Positions 1 through 13,900 of a stretch of 64,000 nucleotides of DNA are shown here, one piece after another. The notes beneath the pieces are model-generated. The model had not been told where the DNA came from. It did not search any database and worked only from the letters and a program-made list of their open reading frames with translations. The position numbers and the translations under genes were made by a program. Position 1 is the first letter of the stretch. Each line of letters opens with the position of its first letter. Source of the DNA: Mycolicibacterium nivoides (GTDB lineage: Bacteria > Actinomycetota > Actinomycetes > Mycobacteriales > Mycobacteriaceae); contig NZ_CP034072.1 of the NCBI RefSeq assembly GCF_003855255.1, positions 3,882,245 through 3,946,244 on the forward strand, in the 5' to 3' direction.

Positions 1-607
1 TATGAGTGATCGCCACACCCTTCGGCACACCCGTCGTCCCCGACGTATAAATCAAATACGCAACATCATCAGCGGCGGGCCCCGGTAGTTCGGTGCCGGG
101 TTGCGTGGCGATACGAGGATCGCCGATGTCGACGACCGGCACACCGGAATCCGTCAGCCGTTCGGCGAGACCACCCGCTGTCACCGCCACGACCGGTGCC
201 GCATCGCCGAGCATGAACTCGACCCGCGCATCGGGATGCGCCGAATCCATCGGCAGATACGCTGCACCGGACTTCAAGATCGCCAGTATCGCGACGATAG
301 AATCCGCCGAGCGGGGCAACAGCACCGCCACGCTCCGGCCGGGTCCCGCACCCTGCTCAACCAGCCAGTGCGCCAATCGATTCGACGCCTCATCCAATTC
401 CGCATACGACATCGAACGGCCGTCGAAAGTCACCGCAGTCGCCTCTGGCGCGCGAGCCACCTGCGCGGCGAACAGCCCCGGGATCGACGCCGATGAACTC
501 ACCGGCTCGTCCAGCACCGCCCGATTGCCCCACGCGAACAGTTGGGCATGCTCGTCCTCGTCGAGGAAATCCATCGACGAGAGCCGCCGGGTCAGGTCAG
601 CGGTCAT
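1..607 (-). CDS. NRPS protein, N-terminal part of an adenylation domain (partial, runs off the left edge)
   Basis: The next NRPS subunit of the same assembly line. Its ATG (607-605) overlaps the TGA (606-604) of the upstream synthetase in an ATGA junction, so the two are translationally coupled. About 202 codons are visible. They cover the linker that normally follows a condensation domain and then the first third of an adenylation domain, up to the ATP-binding core motif [11 protein letters not shown] near the edge. No condensation domain comes first: the C domain that feeds this A domain is the last domain of the preceding protein, so module 6 is split C|A between two polypeptides. The specificity pocket lies outside the window, so the substrate cannot be read. 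Confidence 0.93.
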   Translation of the reverse strand, partial: MTADLTRRLSSMDFLDEDEHAQLFAWGNRAVLDEPVSSSASIPGLFAAQVARAPEATAVTFDGRSMSYAELDEASNRLAHWLVEQGAGPGRSVAVLLPRSADSIVAILAILKSGAAYLPMDSAHPDARVEFMLGDAAPVVAVTAGGLAERLTDSGVPVVDIGDPRIATQPGTELPGPAADDVAYLIYTSGTTGVPKGVAITH

Positions 608-1980
608 GAAGACGCCTCAGCCTCGGCCGTTATCGCCATCAGCACCCGGCGCAACCGATCGATCAACCGCACAACGCTCGCCTCGTCATAGACATCGGTG
701 CGGAACTCGACGGTTCCACCGATTCCGGCGGGCTCGCCGGTCTCACTCCAACGTTCGCCCAGCGCAAATGTCAGGTCCGTACGCGCTGTGTGGGTCTGTG
801 CGGGCAACGGGGTCACCCGCACATTGCCCAACGTCAGGCCGCCGGCAGTATCGGCACTGTGCTGCCAGGACAGGTTCTGCCAGGACAGCATGACCTGTAC
901 CAGCGGATGGTGGGTCAGGCTGCGGGTCGGGTTCAGTCGATCCACCACAACCTCGAACGGCACATCCTGATGCTCGATGGCCGCCAGACCGCGCTGACGA
1001 ACCTGCTCCAGCAGCTCACCAATGGTCGGGTCGCCGGCGAAGTCGACGCGCAGCACCAGAGTATTGACGAAGAACCCCACCAGATCATCCAGCGCGGGAT
1101 CTGTGCGACCGGCGATTGAGATGCCCAGTGCCACATCCGACGTCGCACATAGCTTGGACAGCAGCAGTGCCAACGCGGCCTGGACCACCATGGAACTCGT
1201 CGCGTTCTGCTCTCGTGCCACCCGGACGACCCGCTGCTGCAACTCAGCCGGCCAATCAACCGCCACACTGGCGCCTCGGTAATCAGCCAACGGCGGATAC
1301 GGCCGATCCGTCGGCAACTCCAACCGCTCGGGCAACCCGGCCAGCGCCTGCTCCCAGTACGCCAGCTGCCCGGATATGCGGCTGTCACGGTCGGCCAGGT
1401 CACCCAGATACGAACGCTGCCACAGGGTGTAGTCCGCGTACTGCACCGGCAATGGTGACCACTCCGGTGCACGCCCGGCACACCGGCTGGCGTAGGCCGC
1501 ACCCAGATCCGCCACCAACGGGGTGACCGACCAGCCGTCAGCGGCAATGTGATGCACCACTGCAATCAGAACATGCTCATCCTCGGCGACACGGAAAAGT
1601 GATGCCCTCAAGGGCAATTCAGCCGACAGGTCGAACGTGTGGCGCGCGACTGCGCCGGCTTCCTCGGCCAACCGGTCCCCCGACCAGCCGATCGCATCGA
1701 TCACCTGCCAGCACGTGCGGGCACTCTGGGGTGGCACCACCAATTGCTGAGGCGTGTCGTCGGCCAGGGTGAACAGTGTGCGCAGGCTCTCGTGGCGGCC
1801 CACCACATCCACCAACGCCTGCCCGAGCGCGATGGGATCGAGGTCGCCGCTCAGGCGGAGTCCCACGGCCAGGTTGTAAACCGGTGACGGGCCGTTCAAT
1901 TGGTCGAAGAACCACAGCCGCTGCTGGGCATAGGACAGGGGAATGGTCTGCGGACGCGGCATCACCCGCAACGGCGGGCG
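604..1980 (-). other. Condensation domain of module 6, ending the protein
   Basis: A complete C domain (HHIAADG) with no A domain after it in the same protein. The polypeptide stops in the C-A linker, and the next gene continues at the homologous linker position. The protein-protein boundary is therefore inside a module rather than after a carrier domain. Confidence 0.85.
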
Positions 1981-4900
1981 TGCGGCATCAGAGAGTTGAC
2001 GGTCCAGGCACGCGGCCAGTCCCCCGACGGTCGGAGTGTCGAACAGGTAGCGGACCGGCACGTCCTTGCCGAGTGCCGATTGCAGGCGGGCGCTGACCCG
2101 GATTGCGATCAACGAATCACCGCCCAGGGCAAAGAAATCGTCATCGAGGCCCACCCGATCGAGGCCGAGCACTTCGGCAAACACCTCTGCGACGGTCTTC
2201 TCCGTCGGCGTCTGCGGTGACCGGAAGGTAACGGCCGCGAACACCGGCTCGGGCAGCGCCCTGCGATCGATCTTGCCCGAGGAGGTCAAGGGAAGCTCTT
2301 CGAGCACGACGATCTGGGTCGGCACCATGTATTCCGGCAACCGAGCGGTCAGCCACTGGCGCACTTCGCTGACCTTGCTGTTGGTGTCGGGATCATTGGC
2401 GTAGGTGCTGCGCTCATGCGACCCGCCGGGCGGCAGATAGAGATCGGTCAGTACCGGGACATCTGCTCCGTTGGTGGCGGCGGTGAAGACCGCGTCGACG
2501 GTCCCCGGCTGCGGGCCCCACGTGACTGCGACGTCGTATCCGGCCGCCTCACCGAGCCGATACAGCAGTTCTGGGGTGACGGCATCCGCGGGTGTGGCCG
2601 CAATGTCCGCCTGCGCCAGCGCATCTGCCAACGGGCGTCCGTCGGCAAGAGCCTGTTCGACGATCACATCCGCGATCACACCCGCCCGCGGAATCGCGCT
2701 GACCCGCACCGTCGGTGGGCGCTGCGCCGCCAACTCCGCGTGCAACCCGCTCAGGCCCGCACAACTAGCCCAATCCCAGACGGGTACATCTGCGAGCGAA
2801 CGAACCGGGCCGGCCGACTTGTGAATGACGACGTCATAGCGGTACCGGGTCAACTCGTTGTCGGCCTCACCGCGCTTGACCTGGATGCCTATCCCGCCCA
2901 CTGACGGGTGGTCAGCCGCCCAGGTCGTGAAAAACTCTGGGGCCAAGAGCAACTCTGGCTCGCCCAGGATCGCGCGTTGCACTCGCTGACGGATTTCGTC
3001 GCTGTCGGCACCCGCGCCGCTGCGTGCCAACGCTATACCGGTCTGGAACGCACCCTGCAGGCTGTGATTGCGCACATCCCCGATGAACAACGTCCCGCCC
3101 GGAGCCAACAGCTCGACGGCGTTGTCGATGACCTCGGTGAGATAGGCCGGGTTGGGGAAGTACTGGATGACAGAGTTGACGATGATCGTGTCGAAGTAAC
3201 CATCGGGCAGCCCGTCGGCCACATCGGCCGGCTGCACCCGTAGCCGGACCCGATCCCCCCACGGTTGTCCGGCCACCGACGATTCCAGCTTCCGAATGGT
3301 CGGCGCGGAAAAGTCCGTTCCCCAATACTCCACGCACTCGGGGGCCACCTGTGACAGTACGAGACCCGAACCCACGCCGAGCTCAAGCACCCGCCGAGGG
3401 CGCAGTGCCAGGATCCGGTTCACGGCACCCGAGCGCCATTCCCGCATCTGATCCAGCGGAATCGGATCGCCGGTGTAGCTGCTGTTCCATCCACGGAAGT
3501 CGCTGCCGAACTCCACCGCTTCCAGGTCGGCGTCATAGAGCTCGTCGTATACGTGTTGCCACTGATCGACGACTTCTGCATCATGATCAGCGCTGCTGGC
3601 GCGCTCCAGCGCGACGTAGGCGACCAGGTGGTCAGCGGCATCATGGTGGTAGACCGCGGCCGCAGCACGATTGACCTGGGGGCAGGCCAGCAGGGTGTTC
3701 TCGATCTCGCCGAGCTCCAGGCGCTGCCCGCGCAACTTCACCTGGGCATCGGCGCGACCCAGATACTCCAGGCTGCCCGCTGTGGTCCAGCGCACCAGGT
3801 CACCTGTGCGGTACAGCCGCGACCCGGGAGCTCCAAAGGGGTTGGCCACGAATCGATCCGCAGTCAGGTCGGCCCGGCCCACATAGCCGCGTGCCAACAC
3901 CGGACCGGCCAGATACAACTCGCCCACCACGCCGGCCGGGGCCGGGTTCAGCCGCGAATCCAGCACCAGCGCACACGTACCGGGGACCGGGGTGCCGATG
4001 CGCACCGGCTCGCCGGCGGACAGTGCACTCCAGGTGGCCCAGATGGTGACCTCGGTCGGGCCATAGGCATTGAACATCCGCCGCCCCGGCGCCCAGGCCG
4101 CCACCAACTCCGCCGGGCATGCCTCACCACCGGTGACCAACGTCTTCAACCCACCCAGCCGGCTACGGTCGAGCGTCGCCACCACCGTCGGGGTGATCAA
4201 CGCCGCTTCGACCTGTTGCTCCTCGATCAACGCCGTCAGCGCTTCACCCGCATAGGAATCCGGTGGGGCCACCACCAACGCCGCACCTGAGGCGACTGCC
4301 CACAACCACTCGAACACCGAGGCATCGAACGTCGGCGCGGCCACCATCAACACCCGCGCGCCAGCACCCACCCCGAACAACTCACGATGCGCCGCAGCCA
4401 CACCCAGCACACCGGCATGACTGATCGCCACACCCTTCGGCGTGCCCGTGGACCCCGACGTGAAGATCGCATACGCCGCATCATCAAGACTCAACGGCGC
4501 CAACCGATCCGCATCGGTGATCGGCTCCGCGGAGCTGCCCGCAAGATCCAGTGAATCGATATCCAGTACCGGGCTACTTCCAGCGCCCGCCACGGGGTCG
4601 CTACCGCGGGTGAGTACACACACCGCCTCGACGGTGTCCAGCACCGTGGCAATCCGCTCGGCCGGGTGCGTCCGATCCACCGGCACATACACCCCGCCGG
4701 CCTTGAGCACCGCCCACCACGCGATCACCAGCTCAGCAGACCGGCCCATCGCCACGCCGACCGCGCGCTCCGGACCCACCTCCGCTGCGATCAGCACTCG
4801 TGCCAGCCGGTTGGAAGCCGCATCCAGCTCCCGGTAGGTGAATTCCCGCGGCCCGTCCACCAACGCCAAGGCATCCGGATCCGCAGCCACCGCCGTCGCC

Positions 4901-7900
4901 AGCAACTCCGGTGCCAGCCCGACCTGTGAGTCGATGCCCGCACCAGACCACCTGTGCAACACCAGATTGCGCTCATCACCGTGGAGCAGGCCCACCTCGC
5001 CGACCACCACCGACGAGTCTGCCACCACGGCCTCGACCACCCGGCCGAACCAACCCACCAGGCGCTCGATCGTCGACCGATCGAACAAGTCCGTGGCGTA
5101 TGTCAGTACACCAGCGGCCATCGGCGCGCCCGAATGCTCGTCGGGCACCTCCCTGATGTCCACATCGAGGTCGAACTTGGCGGTGCGGGTGACCATCGAC
5201 ATCGGCTCGATCCCCGCACCCTCCAATGCCACCTCAGGACGCACGTTGTTCTGGAAGACCAGGGCGGCCTGGAACAAGGGGTGATGCGATGTGGATCGCG
5301 CCGGGTTGAGTTGCTCCACAAGCAGTTCGAAAGGCACGTCCTGATTGGTGTAGGCATCAAGTGCCTTCTGCCGCACCTGTTCGACGACATCGCTGAACCG
5401 CTGCTGCGAGTTCAATCCGATTCGCAGCACCCAGGTGTTGACGAAGAACCCGACCAACTCCTGCAGGGCCTGATCGTTGCGTCCGGCGATCGGGGTTCCC
5501 AGGGCGATGTCCTCGCCGACGCCCGCCCGGTGCATCACGACCGACATCACGGCCTGCAACACCATCGACGTGGTCACGTTGTGTTCCGCGGCCACCGCCT
5601 TGACACCGGCCCAGGTTTGGGGATCGATTCGCAGTTCCACCCCGTCGCCGCGATAGCTGGGCGCGGGTGGCCGGGGACGGTCGGTGGGCAGCGACACCAC
5701 CTCCGGCAGGCCGGCCAGCTCCTGTCGCCAGTAAGCCAGCTGTTCAGCGATTCGGCTGTCCGGATCTTCCAGGTCTCCCAGATGTTCACGCTGCCACAGT
5801 GTGTAATCGGCGTACTGCACCGGCAGCGGAGACCAGGCCGGGGCCTGCCCGCCGGCGCGGGCTGCGTAGGCGACCCCGACATCCTTGACCATGGGCGCCA
5901 TCGACCAGCCGTCGAAGGCGATGTGGTGCAGAACAATTCCCACGACGTACCGGGACGAGCCCACCTCGTAGATCTGCGCCCGGATCGGGATCTCGGTTGC
6001 CAGATCAAACCGGTACCCCGACAGCGCGATCAATTCGCCGAGCACAGCGTCTTCTTGGTCCTCTGCAACCTGCACCACTGCCGGACCACCGCGGCGCCAC
6101 ATCCCCTCCTGCGCCGGCATCACCTTCTGCGATGGCACACCGTCTACATCGGGGAACACCGTGCGCAGCGATTCGTGGCGGGTGATCACGTCGTCAAGGG
6201 CCGATCCCAGAGCATCGACATCGATTGCACCGTTGATCTGGAACGCGATCGGCATGTTGTAGGTCGCGACCCCACCCTCGAACCTGTTGAGGAACCACAG
6301 TCGCTGTTGCGCATACGACAGCGGGATAACGGCGGGACGCTGCTGCGGGACCAGCGGGCGACGGCCGCTGGAACCGGCGCTGAGGCGTAGGGCGAGTTGG
6401 GCGATCGTGGGTGCGTCGAACAATGTACGCACCGCGAGGTCGACGTCGAGGTGGCTGTTGACCGCGGCGAGTAACCGCATGGCCGACAGTGAGTCGCCAC
6501 CGAGGTCGAAGAAGGAGTCATCGACGCCGACCCGTTCCAGTCCGAGTACCTGGGCGTAGATACCGGCCAGGATTTCTTCCGTGGCGGTTGTCGGCGCCCG
6601 GTAGTGGTCCGTGCCAGCGTATTCGGGTGCGGGCAGGGCCCGCTTGTCGAGCTTGCCGTTGACAGTCAACGGTAGAGCGTCGATGACCACGACCGCCGCC
6701 GGAACCATATACGACGGCAGCCGCTGTGAAAGCTGTGCACGGATGACCGACGGATCCGCAGTGCCGGTGACGTAACCGACCAGGCGCTTGTCGCCCGGGC
6801 GATCCTCCCGGGCGATCACAACGGCCTGCCGCACACCATCCAGATCGGCCAAAGCTGTTTGGACTTCACCCAATTCGATGCGGTAGCCGCGGATCTTGAC
6901 CTGCTCATCAGCGCGCCCCGCGTACCGCAACTGCCCATCGGCACCCCACGAGACCAGGTCCCCGGTGCGATACATGCGGGCCCCCGGCGCCCCGAACGGG
7001 CACGGCACAAAGCGTGACCCCGTCAAACCGGCGCGGCCCAGATACCCGGCACTCACCCCGCGGCCGGCCACATACAACTCACCCACCACACCAGGCGGCA
7101 CCGGACGCAACAACCGATCCAGGACGAACAACGCCGCACCCGGCACCGGCACACCAATAGGCACCGTGCTCGCACCAGCAACCAACGGGGCGCTGATCGT
7201 GGCATACACCGTCGTCTCAGTCGGACCGTAACCATTGATCATCACCCGGCCCGGCGCCCACCGATCCACCACGTCCGAAGGGCATGCCTCGGCAGCCACC
7301 ATCAACGCCGACACCGACGCCAGCTTCTCCGGCGACAACATCCCCACCGCGGACGGCGTCTGGCTCAACACCGTTACTCGCTCGGCAACGACCAACGCCT
7401 CCAAGTCCCGCGGTGAGCGCGTGGTCTGCTCAGGCACCACCACCAGACGCCCGCCGAACAGCAGCGCGCCCCAGATCTCCCACACCGAATAGTCGAACGC
7501 CAACGACGAACACGCAGCCCAGACCTGTCGGGGCCCCATCGCCACGCCGACATCCAGTCCGTCGAACAACCTGGTGACGTTCTGATGGGTAACCGCAACA
7601 CCTTTCGGCACACCCGTCGTCCCCGACGTATAGATGATGTGCGCGATATCCTCCGGTGCGGGCACCGGCAGCGCGGTAGCCGACTGCACATCGATACGGG
7701 GATCGTCGACTTCGACCACCGGCACATCGCGGCCATCGAGCCGCTCGGCCAAACCACCCGTGGTGACCGCCGCCACCGGCCTGGCATCGGTGAGCATGAA
7801 CTCGATACGGGCGTCAGGCACAACCGGGTCGATCGGCAGATACGCCGCCCCCGACTTCAGCACACCCAGGATCGCCACAATCGACTGCGCAGAGCGCTCC

Positions 7901-10900
7901 AGCAACAACGCCACACACTCGCCGGGACGTGCACCCCGGTCGATCAACATGTGCGCCAACCGGTTCGACGCTTCATCGAGTTCTCGGTAGCTGAGGGTAC
8001 GACCCTCGAAGCTGACCGCTTCAGAGCCAGGAGCCCGCTCCACCTGCGCCGCGAACAACGCCGGAATCGACGACTCCACCACCGGCCGGCCCAGCACCCC
8101 CCGATGACCGACCTCATCCAGTCGCGCACGATCGGCGGCATCGAGCACATCCACCGACGACAACCGCTGCGCTGTGTCAGCCGTCATCGCCACCAGCACC
8201 CGCTGCAACCGTTCGACCAGTCGGTGAACGCTGGCCGCGTCGAATACGTCGGTACGGAACTCGACCACACCGCCGATCCCCGCCGGTGCGCCGGCGTCGC
8301 TGAACTGCTCGGCGAGGGAGAACACCAGATCCATACGAGCCGTGCGGGATTCGGCGTCCAATGGCGTGGCCTGGACATTCCCCAGCGTCAAACTGGAAGC
8401 CTGGTCCGCAGCGAAGTTCTGCCAGGACACCATCACCTGTACGAGCGGATGATGCGTCAGGCTGCGAGCCGGGTTGAGCCGCTCCACCAGCACCTCGAAC
8501 GGCACATCCTGGTGGTCGAATGCGGCGAGGCCGCGCTGACGCACCTGGCCCAGCAGGTCAGAAACCGTGGGATCGCCGACCAGGTCCAGGCGCAGCACCA
8601 GGGTGTTGACGAAGAACCCCACAAGCTCATCGAGCGCCGGATCGCTGCGTCCTGCGGTCGCAATTCCCACCGCCACATCGGAACTCGCGCTCAGCTGAGC
8701 AAGCAACGTCGCCAGCGCAGCCTGCACCACCATGAAACTCGTCGCATTGTGCTCACGAGCGACCCGCGCCACCTGCTGCTGCAACTCAGCGGGCCAGTCG
8801 ATCGCCACGCTGGAACCCTGGTAGTCGGCCACCGGCGGATACGGCCGATCTGTCGGCAGCTCAAGGCGCTCGGGCAGCCCCGCCAACGCCTGCTCCCAGT
8901 AAGCCAACTGCGTGGCGATCACGCTGTCCGGATCGGACTCCGAACCCAGCCAACCCTGTTGCCACAACGTGTAGTCGGCGTACTGCACCGGCAACGGCGT
9001 CCACTGCGGGGCCTGGCCGGCACAGCGGCTCGCATAGGCCGAACCCAGATCCGCCACAAGCGGGGTGATCGACCAACCGTCTGCAGCGATGTGATGTACC
9101 ACCGCCACCAGCAGATGTTCGTCGTCCGCAATGCGGAACAGTGCGGCCCGCAGCGGGATTTCGTGAGTCAGATCAAACGGGTGCTGTGCAACCGCTCCGG
9201 CGGCCTCCTTCAATCGATCCGCCGACCAACCGGTGGCGTCCACTATCTGCCAGCCCAGTTCCGCCTGCCCGGCCGGTACCACCACTTGCTGTGGAATCCC
9301 GTCGACCGCCCCGAACATGGTGCGCAAGCTCTCGTGCCGATCCACCACATCGGCCAAGGACTGACCCAGCGCATCGGCATCCAGGTCTCCGACCAATCGC
9401 AACGCGACCGCCATGTTGTAAATCGCCGACGGGCCCTGCAACTGCTCCAGGAACCACAACCGCTGTTGTGCGTACGACAACGGAATGACGGCTGGGCGCT
9501 GTTGCGGAGTCAACCGCTGACGTCCACCCGAGCCTGCCTTGATATGCGGTGCGAGGTTCGCAATCGTGGGTGCATCGAACAGGGTCCGGACGCCCACGTC
9601 GGCGTCGAGGCCGGCGTTGACCGCAGCGATCAGGCGCATGGCGGACAGGGAATCGCCGCCGAGGTCGAAGAAGGAGTCGTCGATCCCGACCCGTTCCAGT
9701 CCGAGTACCTGGGCGTAGATGCCGGCCAGGATTTCTTCGGTGGGAGTCGTCGGCGCCCGGTAACGGTCGACGTCGATGTACTCCGGTACCGGCAGGGCCC
9801 GCTTGTCGAGCTTGCCGTTGACGGTCAGCGGCAACGCGTCGAGGACCACGACCGCGGCGGGCACCATGTAGGCCGGCAACCGCTCGGCGAGCGCAGCCCG
9901 TACTTCCGCAGGATCGGCGGTGCCGGTGATGTAACCGACCAGGCGCTTGTCGCCGGGATGGTCCTCCCTGGTGATCACCACGGCCTGCCGCACGCCATCC
10001 AGATCGGCCAAAGCCGTTTGGACTTCACCCAATTCGATACGATAGCCACGGATCTTGACCTGCTCATCAGCGCGCCCCGCGTACCGCAACTGCCCATCGG
10101 CACCCCACGAGACCAAGTCTCCGGTGCGATACATGCGGGCCCCCGGTGCCACGAACGGGCACGGCACAAAGCGTGACCCCGTCAGACCGGCGCGGCCCAG
10201 ATACCCGGCACTCACCCCGCGGCCGGCCACATACAACTCACCCACCACACCAGGCGGTACCGGACGCAGCCACCGATCCAGGACGAACAACGCCGCACCC
10301 GGCACCGGCACACCGATCGGGACACTGTTCGAGCCGGGCACCAACGGTGCGCTGATCGTGGCGTACACCGTCGTCTCAGTCGGACCGTAGCCATTGATCA
10401 TCACCCGACCGGGTGCCCAATGGTCCACCACCTCGGCAGGGCATGGCTCAGCGGCGACCATCAACGCTGCCGACTCCAGCCCCTCCGCAGCCAGCATCCC
10501 CACCGACGAAGGGGTCTGACTCAAGACGGTGACGTGCTCGCTGACCAGAAGCGCGTGTAGGTCTTCTGGTGAACGTGTGACCTGTTCGGGCACCACGACC
10601 AGGCGCCCACCGTGCAGCAGGGCGCCCCAGATCTCCCACACCGAATAGTCGAACGCCAACGACGAGCATTGAGCCCACACCTGTTGCGGACCCATCTCGA
10701 TACCCACGTCCATACCATCGAAAAGACGGGTCACGTTCTGATGGGTAACCGCAACACCTTTCGGCACGCCCGTCGTCCCCGACGTGTAGATGATGTGCGC
10801 CAAGTCATCGGCTGCAGGACCCACCACCAATGGAGTTCCGGGCTGAGCATCGATGCGGGGATCGTCGTCAATCTCGACCACCGGCACGCCACGTCCGCGA

Positions 10901-13900
10901 AGCCGCTCCGCCAACTCGGCCGTGGCGATCACCGCCACGGGCTCCGCATCGGCGATCATGAACTCGACCCGCGCGTCAGGCACCGCCGGATCGATCGGCA
11001 GATACGCCGCCCCCGACTTCAGCACACCCAAGATCGCGACAATCGCATCAAGCGACCGGCCGGTCAACAAACCCACTGACCTACCCGGACCCGCACCCTC
11101 ACTGACCAACAAGCGCGCCAACCGATTCGACGCCTCGTCCAACTCCCTGTAGGACATCGACCGGCGATCGAAACAGACAGCCACCGCATCCGGAGCCTGG
11201 GCCACCTGTGCCGCGAACAGCGCCGGAATCGAGGACTCCACCACCGACCCGCCCAGGACTCCCCGATGACCGACCTCATCCAGTCGCGCACGATCAGCGG
11301 CATCGAGCACATCCACCGACGACAACAACCCATCCGGATCAGCGACCATCGCCACCAACACCCGCACCAACCGGTCGATCAGTGTCTCGATGCCGGCCGC
11401 GTCGAAAACATCGGTGCGGAACTCCACCATTCCCGAGATGCCGGCCGGCGTACCGGTGTCGCTGAACCGTTCGGCCAGTGAGAACACCAAATCCATCCGA
11501 GCGGAATGGGTTCCCGCCTCCAACGGGGTCACCTGGACTTCGCCCAGCGCCAGTCCGGCGGCAGGGTCACTGTGCTGCCATGGCAGGTTCTGCCAGGTGA
11601 GCATCGCCTGTACGAGCGGGTGATGGGTCAGGCTGCGGGTCGGATTGAGCTGATCCACCAAGACCTCGAAGGGCACGTCCTGATGTTCGAAGGCCCCCAG
11701 GCTGCGCCGACGCACCTGCGCCAGCAACTCGGAAACTGTGGGGTCTCCGGACAGGTCCACCCGCAGCACCAGAGTGTTGACGAAGAATCCCACCAGATTG
11801 TCCAGCGCGGGCTCACCGCGGCCGGCGGACGCGATGCCCACGGCCACATCAGTGCTGGCGCTCAACTGGCCGAGAAGCGCCGCCAACGCGGTTTGCACCA
11901 CCATGAAGCTGGTCGCATTGTGCTGACGGGCTACCCGGGCAATCTGCTGCTGCAGTTCGGCCGGCCATTCCACCGCGACGCTCGAACCCTGGTAGTCGGC
12001 CACCGGCGGGTAGGGACGGTCGGTCGGCAATTCCAACTGCTCCGGCAGCCCGGCGAGCGCATCCTTCCAATAGGTCAATTGGCCGGAGATCACACTGTCG
12101 GGATCTGCGACAGAGCCCATCCAATCCTGCTGCCACAGTGTGTAATCGGCGTACTGCACCGGCAACGGCTCCCATTCAGGGGCCTGCCCGGCGCTCCGGC
12201 TGGCGTACGCCGCTCCCAGATCCGCCACCAGAGGGGTGACCGACCAACCGTCCGCGGCGATGTGATGCACCACGGCCGCGAGCACATGCTCGTCTGTGTC
12301 GACCCGGAAGAGCGTTGCCTTGATCGGGATCTCGCGCGACAGGTCAAAGCTGTGGCGCGCCGTCTCATTGATGGACTCGTCAAGCCGGCTTACCGACCAT
12401 CCTCCGGCATCGACCACCCGCCAACCCAAGTCAGCCTTGTCGACGTCCACGACCAGTTGGTGGGGTACCCCGTCGACCGATCCGAAGATTGTGCGCAGAC
12501 TCTCCTGCCGGGCCACGACATCCGCCAGCGCAACCCCCAGCGCATCGGCGTCCAGGCGTCCCCGCAGCCGCAATGCGACGGCCATGTTGTAGATCGGCGA
12601 CGGCCCCTGCAACTGCTCCAGGAACCACAACCGTTGCTGGGCATAGGACAACGGCACAGATTCGGGACGGTGGCGCGCCGTCAGCGGTGGGCGGGCTATG
12701 CCGTCCTGATGCCGGTCCAGATAGTCGGCAAGTCCTCCGACGGTGGGTGCGTCGAACAGATACCGCACCGGCACGTCCCTGCCGAGTGCCGACTGCAGCC
12801 TGGCGCTCACCCGGATGGCGATCAGCGAGTCACCGCCGAGGGCGAAGAAGTCGTCATCGAGGCCGGCTCTGCCGAGCCCCAGCACCTCGGTGAACACCTC
12901 GGCAACGATCTTTTCGGTATCGGTCTGCGGGGACCGGAAAGAGGTCGCGGCAAACGTCGGTTCCGGCAGCGCTTTTCGGTCGATCTTGCCCGAGGAGGTC
13001 AAGGGGAACTCTTCGAGCACCATGATCTGTGTCGGCACCATGTACTCAGGCAGTTGCTCGGCCAACCACTGGCGCACCTCGCTCACCTTGGCGTTGGTGT
13101 GTGGGTCGTTGGCGTACCCGCCGTGCAGGCGCGAGTCGGTGGTGGGTTGGTAGAGATCGGTGAGCGTCGGCATCGCCCCGCCATCGGCAGCCGAGATGAA
13201 GGCGGCATCCAGCGTGCCGGGTTGGCCGCCCCATGTGACCGCGACGTGGTACCCGGCGGCCTCGCCGAGTCCATACAAGAGTTCAGGTGTGACGGCATCC
13301 TCGGAAGCGGCAACAGAGTCGGCATGGTCGAGGGCCTCGGCGAGCGGGAGACCGGCAGCCAGGGCCTGTTCGGTGACGACATCGGCGATCACGCCCGCTC
13401 GCGGAATCGCACTGACCCGCACCGTCTGTGGGCGCTGCGCCGTCAACTCGGCGTGTAGCCCACTCAGGCCTGCGCAGTCGGTCCAGGCCCAGTTCGGTGC
13501 ACCGGCCAGCGAGCACACCTGGGTCGGAGACTTGTGGACGATGACGTCGTAGCGGTACCGAGTCAGCTCATTGTCGGCCTCGCCGCGCTTGACCAAGACC
13601 CCGATGCCCCCCACCGCCGGGTGGTCAGCCGCCCAGCTGGTGAAGAATTCTGGGGATAGCAGCAACTCGTGCTCGCCCACGGTCGCACGTTGAATCCGTT
13701 GGCGGACCTCGTCGGTATCGGTCCCGGCACGACTGCGCGCCAGCGCGATCCCGGTCTGGAACGCACCCTGCAGGCTGTGGTTGCGCACATCGCCGACGAA
13801 CAATGCCCCGCCCGGACCCAGCAGCTCCATTGCCTTGTCGATGACCTCGGCCAGATACCCCGCGCTGGGGAAATACTGGATCACCGAGTTGATCACCACC

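Noticed and set aside
1..607. Frameshift or pseudogene at the left end of the NRPS
   Set aside because: The new frame begins with a proper ATG in an ATGA overlap and reads through an intact A-domain start to the edge; it is a separate coupled gene, though a sequencing check is reasonable.
7585..13458. Very long plus-strand open frames opposite the NRPS (863 and 650 codons), and others at 16549-18417
   Set aside because: They mirror the repeated NRPS modules, are rich in R, H and P, have no family features, and recur in the same relative place in each module; they are codon-bias shadows of the real minus-strand gene.
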